DNA of 64,000 bases from Stomoxys calcitrans (taxonomy: Eukaryota > Arthropoda > Insecta > Diptera > Muscidae), in contig NC_081555.1 of the NCBI RefSeq assembly GCF_963082655.1, forward strand, positions 91,675,272 through 91,739,271, read 5' to 3'. Below the pieces are notes generated by a model. The model was given only the letters and a program-made list of their open reading frames with translations. It ran no database searches and was not told the origin of the DNA. Both the position numbers and the translations under genes were made by a program. Position 1 is the stretch's first letter. Each line of letters starts with the position of its first letter. Shown here piece by piece: positions 45,101-55,985 of this stretch.

Positions 45101-46345
45101 CCATTAGCTCCCCTTTTCTTTGGGAAGGGTGCCATTAGTACCCCTTTTCTTAGGAAAGGGTGCCATTAGTACCCCTTTTCATAGCAAAGGGTACTATTGG
45201 TACCCTTTTTCTTAGGAAACGATAGTAATAGGACCTCTTTTTTGGATAAGGTGCCATTAGTACCCCTTTTCGTAGCAAAGGGTACCATTGGTACCCTTTT
45301 TCTTAGGAAACGATAGTAATAGGACCTCTTTTTTGGATAGGGTGCCATTAGTACCCCTTTTCATAGCAAAAGGTACCATTGGTACCCTTTTCTTAGGAAA
45401 CGATACCAATAGAACCTCTTTTCTTAGTGAAGGGTACCATAAGTAGCCCTTTTCTTTGGAAAGGGTCCCATTGGAAACGATACCATTAGGACATGTTATC
45501 TTAGGAAAGGGTACCATAAGTACCCCTTTTCTTTGGAAAGGGTACCAGTAGTACCCGTTTTCTAAGGAAAAAGTACCATTAGTACCCTTTCTCTTAGGAA
45601 AGGGTACCATTAGAACCCATTTTCTTACGAAAGGGTACCATTAGTAGCCCTTTTCTTATGAAAGTGTACCAGTAGTACCCCTTTTCTTACAAAAGTTTAG
45701 GGTAAGAACTTCTTTTTTGGGAAGGTGTGGTTTTGATCTACTCTTCCTAGGAAAGTGAATCGTTATTACCTCTTTTCTTATTAAAAGGTACCATTAGTAT
45801 CCTTTTCCTTGAAAAAGAGTAGTTTAAGTGCCTCTTTCCATGGGAAAGAATAGTTTTTGTGTCCTTTCGTTGAGAAAGGATAGTTTTAGTGTCCCCTTTC
45901 TTCAGAAAGGGTAGTTTTAGTATGCTTTTCCAGGAAAAGCATAGTTACAGTAGTTTGCCAATTGTTTTGGGACAGGGGAGGTTTACTTCCAATATCTGCG
46001 GAATGATTGGTTTCACTATCCTTTGACTTGGGACCCGCTAGCTTTGTTATCAATTTTCTTGGGACATGGTAGCTTTACTTCCGTTTCTTCCTTAATGGGT
46101 GTATTTGTTTTATTTTTTCCTCGTGAAAGGATACTTTTAGTACCCCTTTTCTTGTGAAAGAGTAGTTTTGTTACCTTTTTCTGGGGGAAAAAAATAGTTT
46201 CGTCCCTTTTTCTGCGGAGAGTTTAGTTTTAGTACTCTTCTGAGTTGAAAAGATTGGTTTTCGTGCCCGTTTTCTTTGAAAAAATGGTTTTGGTACCATT
46301 TTATTTAGAAAAAGGTGGTTTTAGTACTACAGACCAGGCCTCTGC
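42170..46345 (+). repeat. 31-bp palindromic satellite block 1
   Basis: Degenerate tandem units of 31 bp, roughly GGGTAGTTTTAGTACCC then TTTTCCTTGGGAAA. Four units at 43130-43260 are nearly identical, with exact 31-bp spacing (43141, 43172, 43203). Each unit holds two dyads, GGGTA..TACCC and TTTCC..GGAAA. Higher-order repeats: 93 bp near 43902/43995 and about 92 bp at 45160/45252/45343. Right of about 44.8 kb the variant with GGGTACCATTAGTACCCC dominates. A SINE interrupts at 43440-43741. It encodes nothing. Confidence 0.9.
43440..43741 (-). mobile_element. tRNA-derived SINE inside the satellite
   Basis: The minus strand reads GGCCACCGTAGCGCAGAGG, GGGTTCGAATCCTAGCGAGA, the body and the tail GAGAAGTTTGCCAC. 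Near full length. Confidence 0.85.
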
Positions 46346-46593
46346 TGAGAATTGAACTCACTGGCTGTTGTTGTTGTTGTTGTTGTAGCAGTGTGTTATA
46401 CACTGAGGCGGCAGCCCTTGCCTATGAAAAATTCCATCGGGTCTATCTGGTACATACAACCGGCCACTGGTAATCCAAGCTGGCTAACAACTCGGCTACT
46501 GAGGCGACCGGAAAAGGTAAGTTTTAAAACAATTTTGATTTAATGTTAAATTACTTTCCAAATGTAATTTTTCCTTCGAACATCCCATTGCAG
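46346..46593 (+). other. (GTT)n repeat and possible plus-strand splice pair
   Basis: (GTT)n at about 46362-46386, then GGCGGCAGCCCTTGCCTATG. A canonical donor AAAAG|GTAAGT at 46517 and acceptor CATTGCAG at 46593 would frame a 77-nt intron. The joined reading frame stops after six more codons, so a coding gene is not supported. It could be part of a noncoding transcript. Confidence 0.3.
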
Positions 46594-46729
46594 ACAGCGG
46601 GGATACTTGTTTAACATCAGTGAGCAGCTTCGCGGCATCTTTACGCCGGAAAGTTTTATGCAATGAAAGGCCTAACAAATTTGTCACAAGCATTAATGAG
46701 GTGATAATGATTGCTGAAATTCTTGTCAT
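46496..46729 (-). other. Minus-strand open frame with signal-peptide-like start
   Basis: The frame opens MTRISAIIITSLMLVTNLLG, which has a short basic start and a hydrophobic core like a secretion signal, then LSLHKTFRRKDAAKLL. Cht6 lacks its signal exon and this lies upstream on the right strand. However, no good donor in the needed phase (one leftover base) is present; the only phase-matching GT is in GAT|GTTCGA. Kept as a weak candidate. Confidence 0.15.
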
Positions 46730-48034
46730 GCTCTTGCCAAAATTTTGACTTTCATCGAAAGAGTGCGCAAACTGGTATATTCACCACTATGGCCTCCAAT
46801 ATAATTTTGGCTACATTACCAATTTTTTGGTCATTTTATAAACAAAAAAATCGAAATGCAAAAAAACAATCGCTACTATTTTCATTTTCAATTTCATTCT
46901 AACCTGTTAGCCTTAACACACCTTCTACATAGCCAAATTTTGCTAGTCCCACCAGAGTACCCGATAAAATTTATTATAACCGGTATTCGACACTTTGCCC
47001 ATTTAGCCTTACCCAAAATGCCATCTAAAGGCTGGTAAGAAAATAACACTTGTATCCAATTCTAAATTGCCAAATTTATCACAAAATTGGCCATTTTTGT
47101 CGAATAGCATGTAGAACAAATTAAATGGTAGAGCCAAAGACTACACTACACGCAATCTAGACGCCCCAATAATCAAACCAAAGAAAACTAATTGACTGTG
47201 GCCATTGCACCACACCATACCACACTTAGGCTAAGTGAATAAGCCAAAATGCCATATTAGCCAGAAAACTATTAAAAATGCAAATAAAACGGAAATGTTC
47301 AGACAGAGCGTTCAGACCAATTACCCAATTCACCATAAAAATAAAATTTTTGTGTGCGTGTGAGTGTGAAGTTTTAATGTCTTAAATACCCCTCATATGG
47401 TCATGTAGGTAATGTGCGAACGATGGTGGTGTAGTATTTGGCAAAAAATAATGTTGGCTCCCCACCATAAAGGAGAAATGACCACTAAAAACGAAATTGC
47501 ACAAACAAAATGCGAAGTGATATGAATTAGGCGAAAGTACTTTGCAAAAACCTCTTAAAAAGGTATTAAGTTAATAAGGAAAAAATTATGTTTTAATGCA
47601 TTTGAATTAGGAGCAACAATAATAATTATTTTGTTATTATTTGTTTCGCAAAAAAAAAAAAATATTTAATAAAAATAATTGTGATTATCTCATAAATTTT
47701 CAGAAAAATGTAATTTTGCGTTAAGGTGTTTTCAGACATTTGGAAAAAAATGCTAAAAACATACAAGGGTATTTAGGTTACCAACCAAATTCAAATAAAC
47801 AATACTTTAAAATTGTGTACGAAAAGTATGTTGTAGTTGGAAATTGCGTATTGCATGCGCACTTAAATATTCAACCAGTTTTTTTTTTTTGCAGCACAGT
47901 GGTGGGGAGAGAGAGCTTTCGTCATTGTTTTCTTTATCAATTTTGTCACAATTTTAATTATATAAAAATTTGATTTTCCCAAAAAAACCGTTTTTTAAAA
48001 TGTTATTTTTATAGAAAACTTATGCAGTCTAATG
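46730..48034. other. No recognised gene
   Basis: AT-rich spacer with poly-A/T tracts (47650-47665 and 47880-47891). Nothing supportable was seen. Confidence 0.45.
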
Positions 48035-48145
48035 ACGTTCCCAAGGAAAATAGTAGTTTTAGTGCCCTTCCCCAGTGAAAAGGATTGTTTCAGCACACTT
48101 CCTATGCAAAATTGTAGTTTTAGTGCCTGTTCCCAGGGAAAGGGG
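48035..48145 (+). repeat. Small island of the 31-bp satellite
   Basis: Three to four units (AAAATAGTAGTTTTAGTGCC, TGTAGTTTTAGTGCCTG, CCCAGGGAAAGGGG), in the orientation of block 1. Confidence 0.6.
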
Positions 48146-48985
48146 ATACATTGATATTTGATATCAATATGTTTCATTCGTTGATGTTCGTTAGGGTCTT
48201 CTTCGATCTTCATGCAAGACATATTATCTTCATAAATAGTTATAGGCATATTAATATTTATGTTCAAATCCTGCAATAATTTCAGTAGTTACATAATTTC
48301 ACTAGCTGTAATACAAAGGGCTATGTATTCTGCCTCGGTCGAAGAAAGTGAAACCGTTGATTGTTTCTTAGTAGACCATAAAACCGTAGATCCAAATAAT
48401 TTTTATTAAATAACCACTCAAAGATTTTCTATCGTCGGTATCATTTCCCCAATCTACGTCGCAATCTGCAAATAATGTCTCATCAGATTTTCCATCAAAT
48501 AAAAGCTTCATATCTTTTGGCTTCTTTAGATACCGAAGAATTCTTTTCAGATGACTCCAGTGACAATCTGTAGCACAATTTTGAAAACGGCTTAAATAGT
48601 TTGCGCTGACACTTATATCAGGCTGCGTAGTAAGCATCAAATACATTAAACGGCCAATCAATTCTTTGTAAGGTTCTTTAGTGAGTTGAGTTTTCTCATT
48701 GATATCATTAGGTAAGGACAACTTAGGCTCCATTCCATTTCCATTCCAAACTTCTTTAATAGATTCACTATGAAACCTTTTTGAGTCATTTCAATTGTGG
48801 TTTCTTCAATATTTCTACGTACTTTAATTTCCAAATAGACGTCAATGTCTCCCATATCCTTCATTTCAAATTCCGATTTTAGCTGTAATTTTAAATCTTG
48901 AATTTCTTACATGTTGTTGCCAACAATAAGAAGATCGTCTACACAAAGCAGTAAATATATTACATTGCCATTGTGCGTGCGGATA
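48146..48985 (-). pseudogene. Ty1/copia retrotransposon RT-RNase H fragment
   Basis: Minus strand, pol of a copia-like LTR element. Seen: YLLLCVDDLLIVGNNM (the RT catalytic Asp pair, about 48905-48955), a stop, then EMKDMGDIDVYLEIKV, LIGRLMYLMLTTQPDISVSA, HWSHLKRILRYLKKPKDMKL, FADCDVDWGNDTDDRKSLSG and finally ITIYEDNMSC ... RMKHIDIKYQ. Reading breaks at several places, and the middle of RNase H is missing. No LTRs found. A mariner MITE abuts the 5' side and satellite units abut the 3' side. Confidence 0.85.
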
Positions 48986-48987
48986 TA

Positions 48988-49218
48988 TTGGGTTGCCCAA
49001 AAAGTAATTGCGGATTTTTCATATAGTCGGCGTTGACAAATTTTTTCACAGCTTCTGTAATTGCATTCTTTCTTCTGTCAGTTATCAGCTGTTACTTTTA
49101 GCTTGCTTTAGAAAAAAAGTGTAAAAAATGTATATTTGATTTAAGTTCATTCTAAGTTTTATTAAAAATGCATTTACTTTCTTTTAAAAAATCCGCAATT
49201 ACTTTTTGGGCAACCCAA
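48988..49218. mobile_element. Mariner-type MITE, 231 bp
   Basis: Perfect termini TTGGGTTGCCCAAAAAGTAA and TTACTTTTTGGGCAACCCAA, flanked by TA at 48986-48987 and 49219-49220. Includes the segment TTCTTTCTTCTGTCAGTTAT that the 33892 copy lacks. Confidence 0.95.
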
Positions 49219-50670
49219 TACTTTATATTAATGCCTTTAAACCAAAACATTAATGCTAAAATTGGTATTTTTTTTTTTTAATAAATAGCAAATGCCTCAG
49301 TTAATGTTTAGAAGTTCAAAAAATGAATTTATGAATTAATTAAAAAGTTTAAAATTTATAAATTAATGGCAGACTGTATGTGCTGATATCAGCAGACTAA
49401 TTTCTCTGGGTGTTCCATGAAAAACTTCTGTTAACATTTTAGTTCTATGTTCCAATTATTTTTCTCACAAGACCCACAGTGCTTCATTACGTTTCTTATT
49501 TCTTGCCAAGCGTGTAATTTCATCAATGACTTTTTTTTATAGCACAAAACAGAAAATTTGTTATGCCCGCCAAACCTTTGTTATGGAGGTGTAATCGACC
49601 AAAAGGCATTCGGGCGTCTAAGTGAAGTGTGTGAGTGAGTCAAAATTGATAGTGGCGGGTATTAATAAATGCATGCCATAACTTGATTACTACAGCAGCA
49701 ACCCCTTGCTCTCCTCTTTCATAAAAGCGTAATCGAATACCTAAGTCGATACTGTCATGCAAGACTAACTAACTGTCCTAATGCGTCTGGCTGGCTGTCC
49801 GTGCTTTTGGACTAGCTGACTGTATTTTTTTTTTCATTGTGCGTTATGCGCATGCGCCACAGTTAGCAGACAAACAACAGAAACGAAATAAGCGGCGCAA
49901 CGCCAACTAAATATTTGTAAAGTGGTGTAATAGCAGCTATGTAGGGTAAGGGGAACTAACCGCCGTGCCGGCTGTCACATAGCTGTAGTAGATGTTGTTG
50001 TCCCCCACATCGTCACACTTAGTTCAACACAAATCGCTGGCATAACTAAAGTTCACTGGCAGCAAAACCCACAAAAAATCGTCTAAGCAATACCAGAAAA
50101 AATGCGTTTCTATCAAAATAACCAGAAAAATACCTTTTGTCAACATTGGCAGCAGCTGCAGTAGTACTCAAGGGGCCTGGAACCTGCGGTTGACTGGGCA
50201 AATTGGTTAATAAGTATGTTAAATAAATTGTGTTATGTAATCCGAGTTTTTTTGTGTGATAGGAGGTTTGTTTTGATTTGTTTTGTTTTTTTTCATGTGC
50301 ATCGCGATAATTGGTGATATTGGAATTTGGTCAATGGCCAATTGCTGTGATTAGGGTTCATAATTTTTTGGTGTGTTTTTTGTTTCTTTTGGTCATTTCT
50401 TTTTTAATTTTCCTTTAGCGCTTTGTTAACTTTGAGTACTGCAGACGATTGTTAGATTTGATGTAAGCTTGACTTATGATGGTCATCAATTTTTCCTTTT
50501 AACAACATTTTTTTATTGGCAAATATTTTATGACACAACTACAAGATAATGATTTGTAATAACCAGAAATTGATTTGCAGTTAATATAAAAAAGTTATGT
50601 AACAATTAATTATATAATGGAGAAAGTAATTATTGTTGAATATGAATTTTAATGAAATAAATTAAATTTT
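49219..50670. other. No recognised gene
   Basis: AT-rich spacer. Poly-T tracts near 49270, 49830 and 50290 are the only patterns seen. Confidence 0.45.
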
Positions 50671-50728
50671 CCGCAGCGCTGAGGTAAGCATGTCCACCTA
50701 TGACGCTGAAAGCCTGGCTTCGATTGTG
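50671..50728 (+). mobile_element. SINE head fragment
   Basis: CCGCAGCGCTGAGGTAAGCA and GCTGAAAGCCTGGCTTCGAT match the SINE head. It is followed by a 23-bp duplication (TGTGGTAGTCACCTAGGA twice) and (ATAA)n at about 50797-50815. Confidence 0.6.
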
Positions 50729-50814
50729 GTAGTCACCTAGGATGTTGTGGTAGTCACCTAGGAGAACGTTGTGCAATATATTGGGATGATTGATCAATAA
50801 ATAAATAAATAAAT

Positions 50815-51300
50815 ATATAGGGGAGCTGTATCCAAATCTGAACCGATTTCTATGAAATTCCAAATCTATGTCAAGAGTCATATGAAAATCTTTTGTGCCA
50901 AATTTCGAGAGAATCGCTTAACAAAGGACCACGTTATTGCAATATTAGTCCAAATCGGACGAACATATAAATGAGAGCTATAATGAAATCTGAACCGATT
51001 TTTTCGAAATTCAATAAACTTCGTCTCTTGGCTCAACAAAATTCCTGTGCGAAAATTGAGGATGATCGGATTAAAATTGCGACCTGTATTTTGCTTACAA
51101 ATTAATATGAAGAGACAGATAAATAGACAGACGGACAGACAGACGGACATAGCTAAATCCAATCAGAAAGTGATTCTGAGTCGATCTGTATACTTTTTAA
51201 TGGATCTAGCTCTCTCTTCCTTCTAGATGTTACAAACAATAAAATACCCTGTACCGCATTAGTGGTGTAGGGTAGAAAATACTCTGTACCACAGTAGTAA
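50815..51300 (-). repeat. Tandem-monomer element fragment
   Basis: Shares AAATCTGAACCGATTT and GACAGACAGACGGACATAGC with the 58641-60149 family, in reverse. It ends with repeated TACCCTGTACC / ACTCTGTACC and GTAGGGTA. Confidence 0.6.
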
Positions 51301-51319
51301 CGTAGGGTATAGTGATAAC

Positions 51320-53862
51320 AAAACTAGTATTTTCCATGAAAAGAAGTACTAAAACTTTGTCAAACACTATTATTTGGTATTTGGAAAGAATGAATTACAA
51401 AGTCCCCAAGTACTAAGGCTCCAAAACTAACCTTAACCAAATTCGCATTTGAACTTTTCCACAGGTAATGGGTATCGTAACTACACAAATAAATGCATCC
51501 CAATGAAAAAGTTACCAAATCCAATCTTTTATACGGAAAAGGATACTAAAAACCCTTTTTGATACGGAAGAGTGTTCTAAAACTACTCTTCTTCAAGAAA
51601 CAGGGTACTAAAACTGCCTTTTTCCAAGCCAAGGGGCACTAAAATGAGCCTTTTTCAAGGCACAATTTACCACTTTCCAAGGCAAATGGTACTAAAACTA
51701 CTCTCTCCAAGGCAACAGGTACTAAAACTACCCTTTTTCAAGGCAAAGGGTACTAAAACTACCCTTTTCCTAGGCAAAAGGTTCTAAAACCACCCCTTTC
51801 CAAGGCAAAGGGTACTAGAACTGCCTTTTTAGAAGGCAAAGGGTACTAAAGCTAGCCTTTTCCAAGACAAAGGCTACTAGACCTACCATTTTCCAAGGCA
51901 AAGGGTACTAAAACTACCATTTTTCAAGGCAAAAGGAACGAAACCTACCCCTTTCCAGGGAATAGGGTACTAAAACTACTCTTTTCTTAGGCAAAGGGTA
52001 ATAAAAATACCATTTTCCAAGGCAAGGGGAACCAAAACTACCCTTTTCCAAGGCAAAGGGTACTAAAACTACCCTTTTCCTAGGCAAAAGGTTCTAAAAC
52101 CATCCCTTTCCAAGGCAAAGGGTACTAGAACTGCCTTTTTAGAAGGCAAAGGGTACTAAAGCTAGCCTTTTCCAAGACAAAGGGTACTAGACCTACCCTT
52201 TTCCAAGGCAAAGGGTACTAAAACTACCATTTTTCAAGGCAAAAGGAACGAAACCCACCCTTTTCCAGTGAATATGGTACCAATACTACCCTTTTTCAAG
52301 GCAAAGGGTACTAAAACTACCCCTTTCCAAGGCAAAGGATACAAAAGCTAACCTTTTCCAAGGCAAAGGATAAAAAATTTATCCTTTTCCAAGACATAGG
52401 GTACTAAAACTACCTCTTTCAAGGCAAAGGGCACAAGAGCTATCCTTTTTGCTAGGCAAAGGGTACAAGAACTACCCTTTTTTTAAGGCAAAAGGTACCA
52501 AAATTAGCCATTTCCAATGCAAAAAAAATACTAAAACTAAAATTTTTCGGGGAAAAGGGTAATACAACTACCGTTTTTCAAGACAAAAGGTACTAAAACT
52601 ACTTAAAAAAGCAAACGGTACTTTCTATTGTACAAACGGTACAATGCTATTTTTTCAAAAGGAAAATAGACCAAAACGACACTTTTTAAGGCAAAGGATA
52701 CAAAAGCTACAACTTCCAAAGTAAAGGGTGCTAATACTTCCCTTTTTCAATGCAAAGTGATCAAAACCACAATTTTCCAGTGCAAAGGATACCAAAAATA
52801 ACCACATCCCAGGCAAAGGTTGCTAAAAGTACCCTTTTCCTAGCAAATGGTACCAAAACCAACCTTTTCCAACGCAAACAGACTAAAACTACCCTTTTCC
52901 AAGGGAAAGGGTATCAAAACTAACCACTTCCCATGCAAAGCTTGCTAAAACTATCTTTTTGCAAGGCAAAGGGTACTAAAACTACCCTTTTACACGGCAA
53001 AGGGTCTAAAAATTGCATTTTACCGAAGCAAAGGGTACTAATACCACCCTTTTCCTAGCAAAGGGTACTAAAACTACACTTTTCCACGGCAAAGGGTACT
53101 AAAAATAGCTTTTTTCCAAGGCATATGGTACTAATATTACCCTATTCCTAGCAAAGGGTACTAATATTAGACTTTTTACAACAAAGGGTACTACTATTAC
53201 CTTTTTCCTACAAAGGGTACTAAAACTACCCTTTTCCAAGGCAAAATTACCAAAAGGGTACTAAAACTACCCTTCCCAATGAAAACAGACTAAAGCCACC
53301 CTTTTCCAAGGCAAAGGCGACTAAATCTACCCCCTTTCAGGGCAAAGGGTACTAAAACTAAAATTTTTCAATGCAAGGGGAACTAAAACTATCATTTTTC
53401 TAGAAAAAGGGACTAGAGCCACCCTTTTTTAGAGCAAAGGGTACTAAAACTACCCTTATCTTAGGCAAAGAGTCCTAAAACTACCCTTTTTCAAGGAATA
53501 TTTTACTAAAACTACCATTTCAAAAGCAATGCGACTAAAACTACCCTTTTTTAAGGCAAAAGGCTTTAAAACTAGTCTCTTGCAAAGCAAGAGTTTCTAA
53601 CAATACCCTTTTGCAAGGCAAAGTGTACAAGCACTTTTCTTTTTCAAAGATTGCAAAACTAAGGGTACTTAAACTGCCATTCTTCAAGGCACGGGGACTA
53701 AAACTACCATATTCTAAGTACTAAAACTACAATTTTTCAAGGCAAAGAGTACTTAAACTACCATATTGCAGTGCAAAGTGTACTAAATCTGACGTTCTTT
53801 AGGGCAAAGGATACCCTAACTACCCTTTTCCAAGGCAAATAGTGAAAAAACTGCCCTTTTCA
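51320..53862 (-). repeat. 31-bp palindromic satellite block 2, opposite orientation
   Basis: The unit on the plus strand is AGGCAAAGGGTACTAAAAC then TACCCTTTTCCA, the reverse complement of block 1. Unit length is 31 bp. A higher-order repeat of 310 bp (ten units) is clear: the variant string beginning TAGGCAAAAGGTTCTAAAAC recurs at 51771 and 52081, with the following six variants in the same order. Degenerate toward both ends. Non-coding. Confidence 0.9.
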
Positions 53863-54959
53863 CTTCCACATTCGATTTAGCTATGCCCGTTTGTCTGTCC
53901 ATGTATTCTTGTGATCAAGTTACAGGTCACATTTATTGTCCAATTGTCATGAAATTTTGCACAAGTCTGTTTTTTGGCCCAAAGACGAACGCTTTTGATT
54001 TTCAACGAAATCGGTTCAGATTTAGATATAGCCCCCATATATATCTCTCATCCGATTTGGCCTTTTCAGGCTGTAGAAGCCACAATTTTTGTCCGATCTT
54101 TACAATGGGTGATTTTTTACATGGGGTGATTTTGTCATCGTCCTCATATGTGTGCAAAATGACGCCAAAATCGGCCTAGATTTAGATATAGCTCCCATCA
54201 TCCGATATGGAATTTTATGGCCATATCAGCAACAATTTTGGTCGGATCTTTACAAAATTTTGCCCGAAGTGTTTTCTTTAAAGTTTCAAAACGACCGCAA
54301 AATTTCACAAAAATCGGTTAAAATTTAGATATGGCACCCTTATATATCTTTTATCCGACATGAAGTTTGAAAGCTGTAGCAGCCACAATTTTGGTCCGTT
54401 CTTTGCTAAATTGATCACGGAGTGTTATATTTGACTTCTTCATATGTGTGCAAAATTTCATTAAAATTTCCTATATATGTCTTTCATCCGATTTGGACTT
54501 TAAAGGGTGTAGTAGGCACAATCTTGGTCCGATTTCTACAAAATCTAGCGTGAGTTGTTTTATTTAAAGTCCGAATGCGAGTGCAAAATATCATATAAAT
54601 CGGTCTAGATATAGCTCCCATATATATCTTTTGTCCGATATGGCCTTTTAAGGCCGAAGAAGCCACTATTTAGGCCAATCTTAACAAGATGTAGTACGAG
54701 GTGCTTTATTTGATGTCTTAATACGTGAGCAAAATTTCATTAGACTCGGTTTAGATTTAGATATAGATATAGGTCCCCGATACATCTTTCATCTGAAATA
54801 GACTTTACCACAATTTTCGTCAGATTTTGCATGAGACGTTTTATTTGTCGCTCCAATACGTTCGCAAAATTTCATTAAAATCGGTCCTGATTTAAATATA
54901 GCTTCAATGTATATATTTTATCCGATATGGACTTTTAAGGCAGTAGATGCCACAATTTT
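53863..54959 (+). repeat. Tandem-monomer element (CGATTTAGCTATG family), 3' truncated
   Basis: Opens ATTCGATTTAGCTATGCCCG. It repeats units of about 150-175 bp with GATTTAGATATAGCTCCCAT, ATATATCTTTCATCCGAT, GAAGCCACAATTTTGGTCC and GCAAAATTTCAT. Same family as 58641-60149. It stops at the SINE insertion. Confidence 0.75.
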
Positions 54960-55262
54960 GGAGGCCACCGTAGCGTAGAGGTTAGCATGTCCGCTTATGG
55001 CGCTGAAAGCCTGGCTTCGAATCCTGGCGGGACCATAAGAGAAAAAAATTTCAGCGGTGGTTTTCTCCTCCTAATGCTGGCAACATTTGTGACGTACTAT
55101 GCCATGTAAAAACTTCTCTCCAAAGAGAGTGTCGCATTGCGGCACGGTGTTTGGACTCGGCTATAAAGAGGAGACCCCTTATCATTGAACTTTAACTTGA
55201 ATCGGACTGCACTTATTGATATGTGAGAAGTTTGTCCCTGTTCCTTAGTTAGGAAAAATAGG
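54960..55262 (+). mobile_element. tRNA-derived SINE, near full length
   Basis: GGAGGCCACCGTAGCGTAGA, GGCTTCGAATCCTGGCGGGA, then TTTCAGCGGTGGTTTTCTCC, CTCCTAATGCTGGCAACATT and a tail GAGAAGTTTGTCCCTGTTCC. Inserted in the tandem-monomer element. Confidence 0.88.
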
Positions 55263-55544
55263 AACCGTGGGTAAGGCAATTATTTCAGTAGCTTTCCAAT
55301 AATCAAATCTTCCTCTCTAACACAAATCTCTTGGTTACTAGATTGACTCTTTTGGGGGAAAAATAACAAAAAGGTAATAAAAGTTATAGCTCTAGAATAT
55401 TTTCTCAAAATCTTATTTTTTTCAATTTTTTTTTTGGTTAAAAAATTTGGTTTAATTCGAAACTTTCTATAGAAAGTTTTGTCGAAGTTTTATTTCTAAT
55501 AATTTTTTTTTACTAATTCTTGTTTGTTTCTTTTTCGAGACGAG

Positions 55545-55985
55545 CTCAATGATCGGCAATAGCTCACGCTGTTGCTCCGTGTGCCCAGGTTCGAATCCTG
55601 GCCGGGCACTGCCGAATTTTTAATTTTTCAAGTTTTTTGCCTGTTAGGGCGAGATCATTACATTTTACAATTCTTGTTGCCATTCCACAAAAATAAATGC
55701 ATTGGAAGAAGTACAGCTACTAAGCAGGGTTGTCGTGCTTGGTTAATGTGGTAATTGTATCATAGATGCGTTTTCCCATTTAATTCGATTCAAATACAAC
55801 ATACCAACGCACGACCCTTGAAGCTATCACACCTATTAGGTTGAAAAGTCTTCTAACCAAAGACGAAACGAGTCCCATAGTGGTTGGTGTGTGTTGCTAT
55901 CTTTGGCTTTCCTTTTCCATTTGCATCTCCGATCATTGACAAGAATTGTAATATTTAATGATATCGCCCTAACAGGCAAAAAACT
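55545..55985 (+). mobile_element. Inverted-repeat element next to a tRNA-like head
   Basis: 46-bp inverted arms at 55630-55675 and 55940-55985 (TTTTTTGCCTGTTAGGGCGA and its complement TCGCCCTAACAGGCAAAAAA). Just left, at 55560-55610, is a tRNA-like segment with a B box, CCAGGTTCGAATCCTGG, in a perfect T-stem. TCAATGATCGG at 55546 recurs inverted at 55929-55939. It may be a MITE, or a SINE with a folded body. Class unknown. Confidence 0.55.

Noticed and set aside
43776..45610. Repetitive minus-strand open frames (PFPKERV-like)
   Set aside because: Products of the 31-bp satellite; since 31 is not a multiple of 3 the frames drift and end quickly.
50878..51162. Cys/Leu-rich 'signal peptide' frame on the minus strand
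   Set aside because: Comes from the GTCTGTCTGTC tract that ends a tandem-monomer element.
54960..55040. tRNA genes at A/B-box segments (also 25765-25839, 39859-39932, 55560-55610, 63696-63770)
   Set aside because: No acceptor stem or plausible anticodon arm. They are followed by a common SINE body or lie in repeats.
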